Shown piece by piece: positions 23,995 to 33,218 of a DNA stretch of 64,000 nt. How positions within the stretch are numbered: the stretch's first letter is position 1; every line of letters begins with the position of its first letter. The notes beneath the pieces were generated by a model. It was not told the origin of the DNA and did not search any database. It worked only from the letters and a program-made list of their open reading frames with translations. The position numbers were made by a program, and so were the translations under genes. This DNA is from Streptomyces sp. 846.5 (GTDB lineage Bacteria > Actinomycetota > Actinomycetes > Streptomycetales > Streptomycetaceae), in contig NZ_SOBN01000001.1 in the NCBI RefSeq assembly GCF_004365705.1, positions 992,001 to 1,056,000 on the forward strand, given 5' to 3'.

Positions 23995-26324
23995 ACGATC
24001 CCCCGGCCGTTCGTCCCCACGTACACGCGGCCGTAGACGCGCGGGTCGCCGGTGATGCAGCTGCCGGTCCAGCCGTACTGGTGGCGGTCGTCGCTGATGC
24101 GGGTCCAGTGGCGGCCCGCGTCGTCGGAGCGGTAGAGGCCGCGGACGCCGTGGATCCTGGCGCTGGTGTAGACGGCGGGGTAGGAGCGGCCCGGGGCCGC
24201 CTTGCCGAAGCCGACGGTGTCGCCCTCCTCGACGGCGGAGATCCGGGTGAAGATGCTGCCGCCGTCCGTGGAGCGCCAGAGTCCGTAGACCCCTCCCCCG
24301 GTGACCGTGGAGTCCGCGCCGCCCGCGAGCCAGATCTCACCGCGCAGCCCGGGGACCGCCTTGAAGCGGGCCGGGCCCACGGCGGGAAGTCCGCTGGTGG
24401 CCGCGGCCGCCGTCACGGTGAAGCTCGCGCCGCCGTCCGTGCTGCGGTAGAAGGCTCCGGCGGCGAAACCGTAGAACGTCTTCGGGTCTACCCGGTCCGA
24501 GCGCACCGCCGTTCCGGCGGGGATCCCGGTGCAGGCCGTCCAGGTGGCGCCGCTGTCCGCCGACCAGCTGACGGCCGCGCCGTTCGGGGCCCAGACGATG
24601 CGGCTGCCGTCGGCCGCGAGCGCGACCGCGCCCTCGTCCGGGCCGGGGCCGGTGGTACCGCTGGGCTGGGCGGTGACCGGCGTCCAGGTGGTTCCGCTGT
24701 CCGTGGACAGGCCGAGGTAGGCGGAGCCGCCGCTGCCGGAGCGCACGATCGTGGTCGGGGCCAGCTCGGCGTGGTCCAGGCAGTTGGTCGCCCCCACCGT
24801 AGGGTTGGCGTACATCGGGTAGGCCCGGTTCAGCGTGGTGTGGACGAAGCCGCCGACGTCGCTGACGCCGGACAGCAGCGGCGGCCCGACCGGCGGGCTG
24901 AGCAGCGTCCGGACCGCGGTCTCCTCCAGGCCCTGGGCCCGGACCGAGATGGCGACGGTGCCGCCCTTGTCCCATGCCGTCAGATTGTCGGCGCCGTAGA
25001 CGGTCGCGCCGGTGCCGTAGAGGAAGTGGTCGGAGTCGAACGGGTCGATCTCCAGCGCCTCGGTCATCCAGCCGAGCTTGGGCGAGGTCTCCGGGAGCGC
25101 GGGGGTGGCGTTGAAGTCCAGCCAGGGCGCGGCGGAGATGTCCAGCGAGTAGCGGAAGGTCCGCTCGGGGTAGTTCCCGAAGTCCCAGGCCCTGGTCCAG
25201 CTCGCACCGGCGTCGGTGGACCGGTAGATCACGATGTCCGGCCACCAGCTGACCTGCGTGGCGACCATCAGTGTGTCCGGGTTCTGCCGGTCGATGCTCA
25301 GCCCGCTGTAGCCGAAGCCGTCATTGCTGCTGGTGGAGGGGACGGGGCTGATGCAGGTCCAGGTGTCGGTGGCGGTGTCGAGCTTCCAGACGTCGCCCTT
25401 GGAGCCGTCGTACGGGCCCACGGTGTTGCTGGTGGCCAGGTAGAGGGAGCCGCTGACCTGGTCGAAGACCGCCTTGTGCGGCAGGTAGCCGGTCGGCTGG
25501 CCCGGTACTCGCGCCCAGGTCGCCCCGGCGTCGGTGGAGCGGTAGAGGATGTTCTCGGTGTCGGCGACGGTGACGTAGACGGTCCTGGTCGCCCGCCCGG
25601 TGCGGCCGTCGCGCGGGTCGAAGACGACCTGGAGCACCCCGGCGTTGTCGCTGTTGTAGCCGTTGCTGTCGGTGGGATCGGGCACAAAATTGCCCACGTT
25701 GGGGAAGCCGGCCACCTGGGCCCAGGACTTGCCGTAGTCCTCGCTGCGCCACAGTCCGTGCCCGCCGCGTACGCCCAGGTAGAGGATCCGGTTGCGGTGC
25801 GGGTCGATCGCGAGTCGCTCACCCATCCCCCGGCCCGGCATATTGCCGCCGAGCTGGAACGGCAGGTCGGCGGTCTTCCAGGTCTGCCCGCGGTCCTCGG
25901 AGCGCAGCACCGCGCCCTGGTTGGGGTCCCAGCCGCCCACGGTGTAGGTGCCGACCGCCGCATAGACCCGGTCGGGCTCCAGAGAGTCGGTGGCGAGCGA
26001 GACGACTCCGGTGTGGCCCCAGGTGTCCCAGCCGATCCAGTCCAGCAACGGCACCCAGCGCTCGGTCGTCCGGTCGAGCCGGTACGCGCCGCCGATGTCG
26101 GTACGGGCGTAGACCAGCCCCGGCTCGGACTGGTTGAAGATGATGCCGGGGACGAAACCGCCGCCGACTATCTGGGCGTTCTTCCAGGTGTAACTGCCTT
26201 GATTACCAGCGCTGTTGGCACTGGTAGCAGCCAGCGCCCGGCCTGCCGGGGAGAGCAGCGGGGTGGCCACGGCGGCAGCACCGACCGCCATCAGGCCTCT
26301 ACGGGAGATCTTCGGACTGGGCAT
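23976..26324 (-). CDS. Secreted GH74 xyloglucan-specific endo-beta-1,4-glucanase
   Basis: A 782-residue protein with a twin-arginine signal (SRRGLMAVGAAAVATPLLSP) and a two seven-bladed beta-propeller GH74 domain filling the rest; no carbohydrate-binding module. Catalytic Asp candidates are Asp76 in ARTDIGGAYR and Asp489 in GVSDVGGFVH, the two conserved positions of the family. Repeated sialidase-like blades (LYRSTDAGATW, IYRSTDAGASW, FYRSTDGGASF) are visible. It hydrolyses the xyloglucan backbone outside the cell. It is the last gene of the leftward xyloglucan cluster. A GAAGACCTTC palindrome 55 bases upstream of its start may be an operator. Confidence 0.93.
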   Translation of the reverse strand: MPSPKISRRGLMAVGAAAVATPLLSPAGRALAATSANSAGNQGSYTWKNAQIVGGGFVPGIIFNQSEPGLVYARTDIGGAYRLDRTTERWVPLLDWIGWDTWGHTGVVSLATDSLEPDRVYAAVGTYTVGGWDPNQGAVLRSEDRGQTWKTADLPFQLGGNMPGRGMGERLAIDPHRNRILYLGVRGGHGLWRSEDYGKSWAQVAGFPNVGNFVPDPTDSNGYNSDNAGVLQVVFDPRDGRTGRATRTVYVTVADTENILYRSTDAGATWARVPGQPTGYLPHKAVFDQVSGSLYLATSNTVGPYDGSKGDVWKLDTATDTWTCISPVPSTSSNDGFGYSGLSIDRQNPDTLMVATQVSWWPDIVIYRSTDAGASWTRAWDFGNYPERTFRYSLDISAAPWLDFNATPALPETSPKLGWMTEALEIDPFDSDHFLYGTGATVYGADNLTAWDKGGTVAISVRAQGLEETAVRTLLSPPVGPPLLSGVSDVGGFVHTTLNRAYPMYANPTVGATNCLDHAELAPTTIVRSGSGGSAYLGLSTDSGTTWTPVTAQPSGTTGPGPDEGAVALAADGSRIVWAPNGAAVSWSADSGATWTACTGIPAGTAVRSDRVDPKTFYGFAAGAFYRSTDGGASFTVTAAAATSGLPAVGPARFKAVPGLRGEIWLAGGADSTVTGGGVYGLWRSTDGGSIFTRISAVEEGDTVGFGKAAPGRSYPAVYTSARIHGVRGLYRSDDAGRHWTRISDDRHQYGWTGSCITGDPRVYGRVYVGTNGRGIVYGDVG

Positions 26325-26378
26325 GGACTGTCCTTTCTCGACGCTGAGAAGACGTGCGGAACCAGACGTGCGGAACGA

Positions 26379-26388
26379 GAAGACCTTC
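26379..26388. promoter_or_regulatory. Candidate LacI-type half-match operator upstream of GH74
   Basis: GAAGACCTTC, a 10-bp dyad in the GH42-GH74 gap, matching GAAGCGCTTC at eight of ten positions. A direct repeat AGACGTGCGGAAC lies beside it at 26350-26376. Weak on its own; supported by stronger sites in the same locus. Confidence 0.3.
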
Positions 26389-26397
26389 AGGGCGGGT

Positions 26398-28386
26398 TCA
26401 GCCCTGGCGCAGTACCGCCGCGCCGCGTGCCGGGAGGGTCAGCCCGGCGGGGCCGACATCGGCCGCCGTGAGCAAGTCATAGCCCTCGATGTCGAGTTGG
26501 ACCGACTCCGTCCCGTGGTTGAGCAGGAACAGCCAGCTGCGCGAGCCGCCATCGGCCGACGACCGTCGCACCGCCTCCACCCCTGCCGGCAGCCCGGCCA
26601 GCACCGGACCGGTCCCCGACTCCCCCAGCACCCGCCCGATCAGCGCCGCGTACCCGGCGTCGTCCAACCGGGTGGACGCGTACCAACCGGCCCCCCCGCC
26701 GAACCGGTGCCGGGTCAGCGCAGGCTGACGATCCATCACCCCGGACGTGTACGTGGCGACGACCTCCGCCCCCTCCGCCCGCAGTAGCTCGCTCCATCCC
26801 TCCGCCGACGACCCGTCCGACAGGGTGAGCAACTCCCCGGCCCCCAGCGGCCGGTACTCCTCCACCCGCAGCCCCAGCACCTCCCGCAGCGGACCCGGGT
26901 AGCCGCCGAGCCGGGCCTGGTGGGACCCGTCCACCGCGCCGCTGAAGTGCTGGACGAGCAGCGTCCCGCCGCCCTGCACATAGCGCCGCAGCGAGGCCGC
27001 GCCCGCGTCCGAGAGCAGGTACAGGCTGGGGGCGACGACCAGCCGGTACCGGCTCAGGTCGTGCTGGGGATGGGCGAAGTCGATGGTCACCCCGGCGTCC
27101 CAGAGTGCGCGGTGGGCTCGGCGCAGGGTGGCGTGGTAGTCGACCTGCGGCAGGCCCCGGGTGTCCAGCGCCCACCACACGTCCGCGTCGTGCAGCACGG
27201 CCACCTCCGCGTGGACGCGCGACCCGGCCAGCTCGCCCAGCCCGGCCACGGCCGCGCCGGTGGCCGCCGCCTCCCGGAAGATCCGGGTGTCGGGGCCGGC
27301 GTGCGGAACGATCGCCGAGTGCCACAGCTCCGCGCCCGCCTTGGACTGCCGCCACTGGAAGAACAGCGCGCCCTCCGAACCACGGCCGATATGGCCGAGC
27401 GAGTGCCGCAGGATGTCGCCGGGCTCCTTGGGAAGCGTTCCGCTCGGGCTGTAGACCGTGTTGGTGCCCTGCTCGATCAGCAGCCAGGGCTTGCCGCCGC
27501 CGAAGGAGCGGGCCCGGTCGGCGCCGAAGGCGGTGTCGGCCGCGGCGTCGATGCCGGGCGCGTCCGGGTAGTGGTCGATGCCGACGAAGTCGACCTCGGC
27601 GCCGAACTTCCACAGGTCCAGGACCTGGTAGCCGGGCAGCATCAGATTGGTCGTCACCGGCAGCGCACTGTGGCCGCGGATCGCGTCGCGCTGCTCCCGG
27701 TAGGCGGCCAGCGCCTCGTCGGACCAGAAGCGGCGGTAGTCCAGGGTGTGCCCGGGGTTGCTGTGCCACTGGGTGGCGCGCGGCGGGAGCACCTGCTCCC
27801 AGGCGCCGTAGTGCTGGCTCCAGAACGCGGTGCCCCAGGCCGCGTTGAGCGCGTCCAGGGTCCCGTAGCGGGCCCGCAGCCAGTCCCGGAAGGCGGCAGC
27901 GGCATGCTCGCAGTAACAGACGGTGGCGTACTCGTTGTGGACGTGCCACATCGCCACGGCCGGGTGCGCGCCGTAGCGCTCGGCGAGCGCGGCGGCGATC
28001 CGCCTCGTCGCCTGCCGGTAGGCGGGGGCAGCCAGGCAGTAGGTGTCGCGACTGCCGTGGGTGAGCCGGGTGCCGTCGGCGGTGACCGGCATGGCGTCCG
28101 GGTGCGCCAGGGTGAACCACGGCGGCGGGGAGGCGGTGGGGGTGGCCAGGTCGACGGCGACGCCGTTGGCGTGCAGCCGGTCCAGGTGGGCGTCCAGCCA
28201 GGCGAAGTCGAAGCGCCCCGGCTCCGGCTCCAGCAGCGCCCAGGAGAAGACGCCCACCGTGGCCAGGTTGACCCGGGCCTGACGCATCAACAGGTCGTCC
28301 TCCTTCCAGACCTGTTCGTCCCACTGCTCCGGGTTGTAGTCGCCGCCGAAGGCGAGGCCCCCCAGCCGATCGGTGATCCGACGCAT
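26398..28386 (-). CDS. GH42 beta-galactosidase
   Basis: A 662-residue cytoplasmic enzyme (no signal peptide). Residues 1 to about 390 form the catalytic barrel (FGGDYNPEQW at the start), followed by the trimerisation domain and a short C-terminal beta domain. Acid/base Glu152 is in WHVHNEYATVCYC and the nucleophile Glu305 in WLLIEQGTNTV. The ATG at 28386 lies two bases after the GH31 stop, so the two are translationally coupled; an upstream start at 28512 is rejected because it lies inside GH31. In this locus it likely removes galactose from xyloglucan side chains after fucose is taken off. Confidence 0.92.
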   Translation of the reverse strand: MRRITDRLGGLAFGGDYNPEQWDEQVWKEDDLLMRQARVNLATVGVFSWALLEPEPGRFDFAWLDAHLDRLHANGVAVDLATPTASPPPWFTLAHPDAMPVTADGTRLTHGSRDTYCLAAPAYRQATRRIAAALAERYGAHPAVAMWHVHNEYATVCYCEHAAAAFRDWLRARYGTLDALNAAWGTAFWSQHYGAWEQVLPPRATQWHSNPGHTLDYRRFWSDEALAAYREQRDAIRGHSALPVTTNLMLPGYQVLDLWKFGAEVDFVGIDHYPDAPGIDAAADTAFGADRARSFGGGKPWLLIEQGTNTVYSPSGTLPKEPGDILRHSLGHIGRGSEGALFFQWRQSKAGAELWHSAIVPHAGPDTRIFREAAATGAAVAGLGELAGSRVHAEVAVLHDADVWWALDTRGLPQVDYHATLRRAHRALWDAGVTIDFAHPQHDLSRYRLVVAPSLYLLSDAGAASLRRYVQGGGTLLVQHFSGAVDGSHQARLGGYPGPLREVLGLRVEEYRPLGAGELLTLSDGSSAEGWSELLRAEGAEVVATYTSGVMDRQPALTRHRFGGGAGWYASTRLDDAGYAALIGRVLGESGTGPVLAGLPAGVEAVRRSSADGGSRSWLFLLNHGTESVQLDIEGYDLLTAADVGPAGLTLPARGAAVLRQG

Positions 28387-28388
28387 CG

Positions 28389-30422
28389 TCAGGCCTCCAC
28401 GATGGGCAGCTGCGCGCCGTCCCGCAGGAACAGCGGGATCCGCTCCAGCGGGGCGTCTACAGTGACAGTCCCGCCGCCTTGGTACGCGGCCCCGGTCCAG
28501 GCGCAGGTCCACTCCGCGCCGGCCGGAAGGTAGACCTCGCGGGAGCGAGCGCCCGCCTCGGTGACCGGGGCGACCAGCAGGTCCGGGCCGAGCAGGAAGG
28601 AGTCGTCCGCCGTCCAGGCGGTGCGGTCCTCCGGGAACTCCAGGAACAGCGGCCGCATCGGCGGCACCCCGGTCTCGGCCGCGGCCCGCATCTGCTCCAT
28701 GACGTAGGGGCGCAGACGCTCACGCAGGTGCAGGTAGGAGGCGAGGATCGGGTACGCCTCCTCGCCGTACGACCAGACCTCGTTGGGCAGGCCGGTCATG
28801 GCCGGTTCGAGCTTCTGCTCGGCGCCGCGGAAGCCGTGCAGCCGGAACAGCGGGCAGAAGGCGCCGTACTGGAACCAGCGGACCAGCACCTCCCGGTAGG
28901 CCGGGTCGGCCGGGTCGCCGCCGTGGAAGCCGCCGATGTCGGTGGTCCACCACGGTATGCCGGAGAGCGCGACATTGAGGCCGGCCTTGATCTGGGTACG
29001 CAGCGAGGCGAAGTCGGTGCCGATGTCGCCGGACCACAGCGCGGCGCCGTAGCGCTGGGCGCCGGCCCAGGAGGAGCGGTTGAGCGAGACGACCTCGGTC
29101 TCGCCCGCCGCGTGCATCCCGTCGTGGATCATGCGGGCGTTCTCGCGCGGGTAGAGGTTGCCGACCTCCAGGCCCGGACCGGCCTGGTAGCGCAGATTGC
29201 CCTGGAAGTTGGGCTTGAGCTCGGGCTCGCAGGCGTCCAGCCAGAAGACCTTGATGCCGTGGTCGAGGTAGTTGCGCTTGATCCGGTCCCAGACGAAGGC
29301 GCGCCCGGCCGGGTTGGTGGCGTCGTAGAAGGCGACCTGCGCCGAGTAGGCGCCGAGGCCCTTGTCCGGCCAGTCGGCGTGGGCGACCGGACCGTACTCG
29401 GTGTTGATGAACAGGCCCTGGTCCAGCATGGCGTGGTAGTTCTCGCTGACCGGGCTGACCGAGGGCCAGACCGAGACCATCAGCTTCACCCCCAGCTCGT
29501 CCAACTCCCGCACCATGGCGGCCGGGTCGGGCCACTCGGCCGGGTCGAACTTCCACTCGCCGAGGTGGGTCCAGTGGAAGAAGTCGGAGACGATGACGTC
29601 CAGCGGCAGCCCCCGGCGCTTGTACTCGCGGGCCACCTCCAGCAGTTCCTCCTGGGTCCGGTAGCGCAGCTTGCACTGCCAGAAGCCGGCCGCCCACTCG
29701 GGCAGCACCGGGGTGTGCCCGGTGGCGTCGGCGTAGTGGCCCAGTATCTCGGCCGGCTGACCGACCGTCACCCAGTAGTCGATCTGGCGGGCGCTGTCGG
29801 CGACCCAGCGGGTGCCGGTCTCGGCCAGCTCGACCCGGCCGATGGCGGGCGAGTTCCACAGCAGCCCGTAGCCCCGGTCGGAGACCAGCAGCGGGACGGT
29901 GACCTCGGCGTTCCGCTGCACCAGGTCGATGACCGCTCCCTTCTGGTCCAGCATCCCGTGGGTGTGCTGGCCCAGGCCGAACAGCTTCTCCCCGGCGTGG
30001 GCGCGGAAGCGCTGCTCGATGCGGTGGTAGCCGTTGCCTGTGGCGGTGTAGAGGCGGGCGCCGGGCCACCAGAAGTGGGCCGGCTCCTCGGCCAGCAGCT
30101 CGCTGCCGTCCTCGGTCCGCAGGAAGGTCAACTGGCCTGCGGTGGCCCCGAGTTCCGGGGTCATCTTGCCCTCCGTGAAGGCGTCGACCCGGACTGTTGT
30201 CGCGCCGTTGACCAGGGTGGCGCTGTGCTCGGAGATCACGATCACCGGCTTGGCCCCGGCCGGGGCAGCGTCCAGCAGCGCGCCGGGCAGGTCCTCCAGC
30301 AGCGGGCCGCCGGGTGTGGCCCGCACCCGTACGGAGTCCGGACCCCAGGCCTCGACGCGCAGGGTCTCTCCCTTTGCGCGCCACTCCAGGGCATGGCCGA
30401 GGTCGTGGAAGTGCTGCGACAT
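28389..30422 (-). CDS. GH31 alpha-xylosidase
   Basis: A 677-residue cytoplasmic glycosidase. It has the N-terminal beta-sandwich, then a barrel with GFWQCKLRYRTQEEL and VIVSDFFHWTHLGEWKFDP, nucleophile Asp396 in FWLDACEPE and acid/base Asp466 in WSGDIGTDF. The FFHWT and LDACEPE forms match XylS/YicI-type alpha-xylosidases better than alpha-glucosidases. It would release xylose from the non-reducing end of xyloglucan oligosaccharides. It lies directly upstream of GH42 with a two-base gap and downstream of GH43. Confidence 0.9.
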   Translation of the reverse strand: MSQHFHDLGHALEWRAKGETLRVEAWGPDSVRVRATPGGPLLEDLPGALLDAAPAGAKPVIVISEHSATLVNGATTVRVDAFTEGKMTPELGATAGQLTFLRTEDGSELLAEEPAHFWWPGARLYTATGNGYHRIEQRFRAHAGEKLFGLGQHTHGMLDQKGAVIDLVQRNAEVTVPLLVSDRGYGLLWNSPAIGRVELAETGTRWVADSARQIDYWVTVGQPAEILGHYADATGHTPVLPEWAAGFWQCKLRYRTQEELLEVAREYKRRGLPLDVIVSDFFHWTHLGEWKFDPAEWPDPAAMVRELDELGVKLMVSVWPSVSPVSENYHAMLDQGLFINTEYGPVAHADWPDKGLGAYSAQVAFYDATNPAGRAFVWDRIKRNYLDHGIKVFWLDACEPELKPNFQGNLRYQAGPGLEVGNLYPRENARMIHDGMHAAGETEVVSLNRSSWAGAQRYGAALWSGDIGTDFASLRTQIKAGLNVALSGIPWWTTDIGGFHGGDPADPAYREVLVRWFQYGAFCPLFRLHGFRGAEQKLEPAMTGLPNEVWSYGEEAYPILASYLHLRERLRPYVMEQMRAAAETGVPPMRPLFLEFPEDRTAWTADDSFLLGPDLLVAPVTEAGARSREVYLPAGAEWTCAWTGAAYQGGGTVTVDAPLERIPLFLRDGAQLPIVEA

Positions 30423-30484
30423 GAGGTGAATCTCCGATGCGTGAAGAGGATGAAGAGAAGGGGGAGAAGAAATTTGACGAACGA

Positions 30485-31990
30485 TCAGGCGGGCTCGTAG
30501 TCGAACCAGTCGAAGTGCACGGCGCCGGACGAGGCGTACATGCCGATGACCCGGCCGGTGAAGCCGCCGGCCACCTCGCTCGACAGGTACTTGCCGTCGA
30601 GCTCACCGAGCACGGTGAAGCTGCCGTCCGGTTCCTCGACGCCCAGGGAGACGGTGTCGGGTCCGGAACGCGGGTCGTCGAACGTCTGCCTGGCGGTCAT
30701 CCGGACGCCCAGGTCCACCGGCCCGGCGGGAACCGACCGGGATGCCACCTCCGTGCGCAGCGGCCCGATCCGGGCGAACACCGTCACCTCGCCGGAGGCC
30801 GCCTCGATCTCGTAGTGGTGCTGCTCGTCCAGCCGGACGGCCAGGCCGCCGCGTCCCTCGGCCGGGTCGATCCGGGTGCTCGCGCGACAGGACGGGTGCT
30901 GCTGACGTCTGCCGACGAACACCACGTCGTTGTCGTCCAGTGAGGCGCCTCGGGCACGCAGGCTCAACCAGCCGGCCCGCTCCTTGGTGCTGCAGTGGTC
31001 CGAGGGCCGGTCGCGCAGCGAGATCCAGCACGGCCGCAGCTCGCTGAGGTCGAAGTCGTCCCGCTGCGGCAACTCGGGGCCGGGGTGCAGCGGCCACGAG
31101 GGCGCGGGCATGACCGGCGACAGCTCGCCGACGACCGGCCAGCCGTTCTCCCAGCCCACCGGGGCCAGAAAGGTCTCCCGGCCGAGCACGTGCCAGCCGG
31201 GGGTGCCGCCCCCCGGTCGCACGCCCAGCAGCACCATGCACCACGAACCGTCGGGCGCCTGCACCAGGTCGGCGTGGCCGGTGTTCTGGATAGGCTCGTC
31301 GGTGCTGCGATGGGTGAGGATCGGGTTGGCCGGGCACCGCTCGAACGGGCCGGTGGGTGTGCGGCTGCGGGCCACCGAGACCCCGTGGCCGCGTTCGGTG
31401 CCGCCCTCGGCAATGAGCAGGTACCAGTAGTCGCCGATCCGGTACAGATGCGGAGCCTCGGGCGCCTTGGCGCCCGGTGTGCTGGCCGCTACCTGGCGCG
31501 GCGGCCCGAAGGTCTCCCCGGTGTACGGGTCGATGCGGACCTGCGCGATCCCGGCCACCGTGCACCAGCAGGTTCCGTCCTCGTCCCAGGCGAGGTCCGG
31601 GTCGATGCCGGGGACACCGGGGAGCCGGATCGGGTCGGACCACGGTCCGGCCGGGTCGGTGGCGGTGACCAGCAGGTTTCCGCCGTCGCTGACATTGGTG
31701 ACGATCAGCCAGAACCGGCCCTCGTGGTGCCGCAGTGTCGGGGCGTAGATCCCACCGGAGGAGGGAGTGTCGACGGGCAGGCGCAGCTGGCTCGGCCGGT
31801 CCAGGACGTTGCCGATCTGGGTCCAGTGCACCAGGTCGCGGCTGTGGAAGATCGGCACCCCGGGGAAGTACTCGAAGCTGGAGCACGCGAGATAGTAGTC
31901 CGCACCCACACGGCAGACACTTGGATCCGGATGGAACCCGGGGATCACGGGATTGGTGACGGTGCGGCCCGCCTCGTTCTGGTCAGACAC
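30485..31990 (-). CDS. GH43 beta-xylosidase/alpha-L-arabinofuranosidase
   Basis: Cytoplasmic five-bladed propeller enzyme, about 501 residues. The base Asp22 is in GFHPDPSVCRVG, the pKa-modulating Asp in GIDPDLAWDEDG and the acid Glu in APEAPHLYR. Residues of about 315-501 form the beta-sandwich found C-terminal in the GH43 xylosidase subgroups (FDLSELRPCWISLR). The GTG at 31990 is preferred because AAAGGA stands nine bases ahead; the ATG at 32008 would put that ribosome-binding site inside the gene. In this locus it may remove arabinose (found on solanaceous xyloglucan) or xylose. Confidence 0.88.
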   Translation of the reverse strand: MSDQNEAGRTVTNPVIPGFHPDPSVCRVGADYYLACSSFEYFPGVPIFHSRDLVHWTQIGNVLDRPSQLRLPVDTPSSGGIYAPTLRHHEGRFWLIVTNVSDGGNLLVTATDPAGPWSDPIRLPGVPGIDPDLAWDEDGTCWCTVAGIAQVRIDPYTGETFGPPRQVAASTPGAKAPEAPHLYRIGDYWYLLIAEGGTERGHGVSVARSRTPTGPFERCPANPILTHRSTDEPIQNTGHADLVQAPDGSWCMVLLGVRPGGGTPGWHVLGRETFLAPVGWENGWPVVGELSPVMPAPSWPLHPGPELPQRDDFDLSELRPCWISLRDRPSDHCSTKERAGWLSLRARGASLDDNDVVFVGRRQQHPSCRASTRIDPAEGRGGLAVRLDEQHHYEIEAASGEVTVFARIGPLRTEVASRSVPAGPVDLGVRMTARQTFDDPRSGPDTVSLGVEEPDGSFTVLGELDGKYLSSEVAGGFTGRVIGMYASSGAVHFDWFDYEPA

Positions 31991-32043
31991 TGCATCAAGT
32001 CCTTTCATCGAAGCCGACCCGCCGCTGACGCGGAGACTCGGGC

Positions 32044-33057
32044 TCAGCCGACCGGGGCCGCCGGGCCGCTGCTCTCGCGTACCGTCAGAGTGGGTGTCAG
32101 CAGGGTGACTTCGTCCGACTCATTGCCGTCGATCCGCTGCATCAGCAGCTCCACGGCCCGCCGTCCCAGCTCCTGCGCGGGTCCAGTGACCGCGGTCAGC
32201 CGGGGCGAGTACTGCTCGGCCAGCGGTTCGGGGCACAGGGCCACGACCGAGGCGTCCTCGGGGACGATCCGGCCCGCCGTGCGCAGCAGGCTCAGCAGCG
32301 GCCCGATCGCCCCTTCGTTCTGCACCACGAAGCCCGTGGTGCCGGGCCGGTCGGCGAGGATGCGGGAGAACGCCCCGGCCGTGCTCTCGTACGTGCCCTC
32401 GGAGGGGCGGTGCAGCATCCGCAGCCCGCGCTCCTCCGCGCGCTCGCGGAAGCCGACCAGGGTCCGTTCGGCGTAGCCGGCGTGCCGCTGGTAGACGGCG
32501 GGGCCGTAGCCGATGAAGGCGACGTCGCGGTGTCCCAGATCGGCCAGATGATCGGCGCACAGCGCACCCGCCGCCGCGAAGTCATGGTCCACGCAGGCCA
32601 GGCCGGTGGCGTCGGCCGGCAGCCCGATCAGCGCGGCATGGGTGTCCAGTTCCCTGAGCACCGCGATCCGTCGGTCCTCCAGCTCGACGTCCATCAGCAC
32701 CACGCCGTCGGCCAGGCCGCTGGCGGCGACCCGGCGAACGCCCTCCGGACCCTCGTCATTGGTGATGAGGAGGACGTCGTAGCCGTACTGGCGGGCCGCC
32801 ATGGTCACCGAGATGGCGATCTCCATCATGATGGGGACGTAGACGTCGGTGCGCAGCGGTACCACCAGGGCGATGATGTGCGAGCGCTTGCCCGCCAGGG
32901 CCCGGGCCCCGGCGTTGGGGTGGTAGCCGAGCTCGCTGATGGCCTGTTCGACGCGCTTCCGGGTGGCCCCGGAGATCGTGCGCTTGCCGCTGATGACATA
33001 GCTCACGGTGCTCGACGAGACGCCTGCGTGCCTGGCCACTTCGGCGAGTGTCACCAT
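32044..33057 (-). CDS. LacI-family transcriptional regulator of the xyloglucan locus
   Basis: A 337-residue regulator. The LacI helix-turn-helix and hinge are residues 1-56 (TLAEVARHAGVSSSTVSYVI, RKRVEQAISELGYHPNAGAR), followed by a periplasmic-binding-like sensor domain. It sits between the transporter and glycosidase genes on the same strand. A repressor released by an imported oligosaccharide or sugar is the usual mode. The candidate sites GAAGCGCTTC (36945) and GAAACGCTTC (37177) have the central CG palindrome favoured by LacI proteins. The effector is not known. Confidence 0.9.
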   Translation of the reverse strand: MVTLAEVARHAGVSSSTVSYVISGKRTISGATRKRVEQAISELGYHPNAGARALAGKRSHIIALVVPLRTDVYVPIMMEIAISVTMAARQYGYDVLLITNDEGPEGVRRVAASGLADGVVLMDVELEDRRIAVLRELDTHAALIGLPADATGLACVDHDFAAAGALCADHLADLGHRDVAFIGYGPAVYQRHAGYAERTLVGFRERAEERGLRMLHRPSEGTYESTAGAFSRILADRPGTTGFVVQNEGAIGPLLSLLRTAGRIVPEDASVVALCPEPLAEQYSPRLTAVTGPAQELGRRAVELLMQRIDGNESDEVTLLTPTLTVRESSGPAAPVG

Positions 33058-33218
33058 GATGGAGCTCTCCCTCGAGTCGTACTGTGCGTGTGGTTCCTGC
33101 AGCGTAGTGACTGGTTGTCAGGTGCGTAGGGGTGTGCGGTGGGACCGGCCCCGTCGTACGGCTGGGGAGGGGTACGCGGGGCCAGTCCAGCTCTGGTCGG
33201 GTCCTTGGCGCCGGGGTC

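Noticed and set aside
22521..26471. A 1316-codon plus-strand frame
   Set aside because: It mirrors the GH74 gene and has Gly/Arg/Asp/Val composition typical of antisense frames in high-GC DNA.
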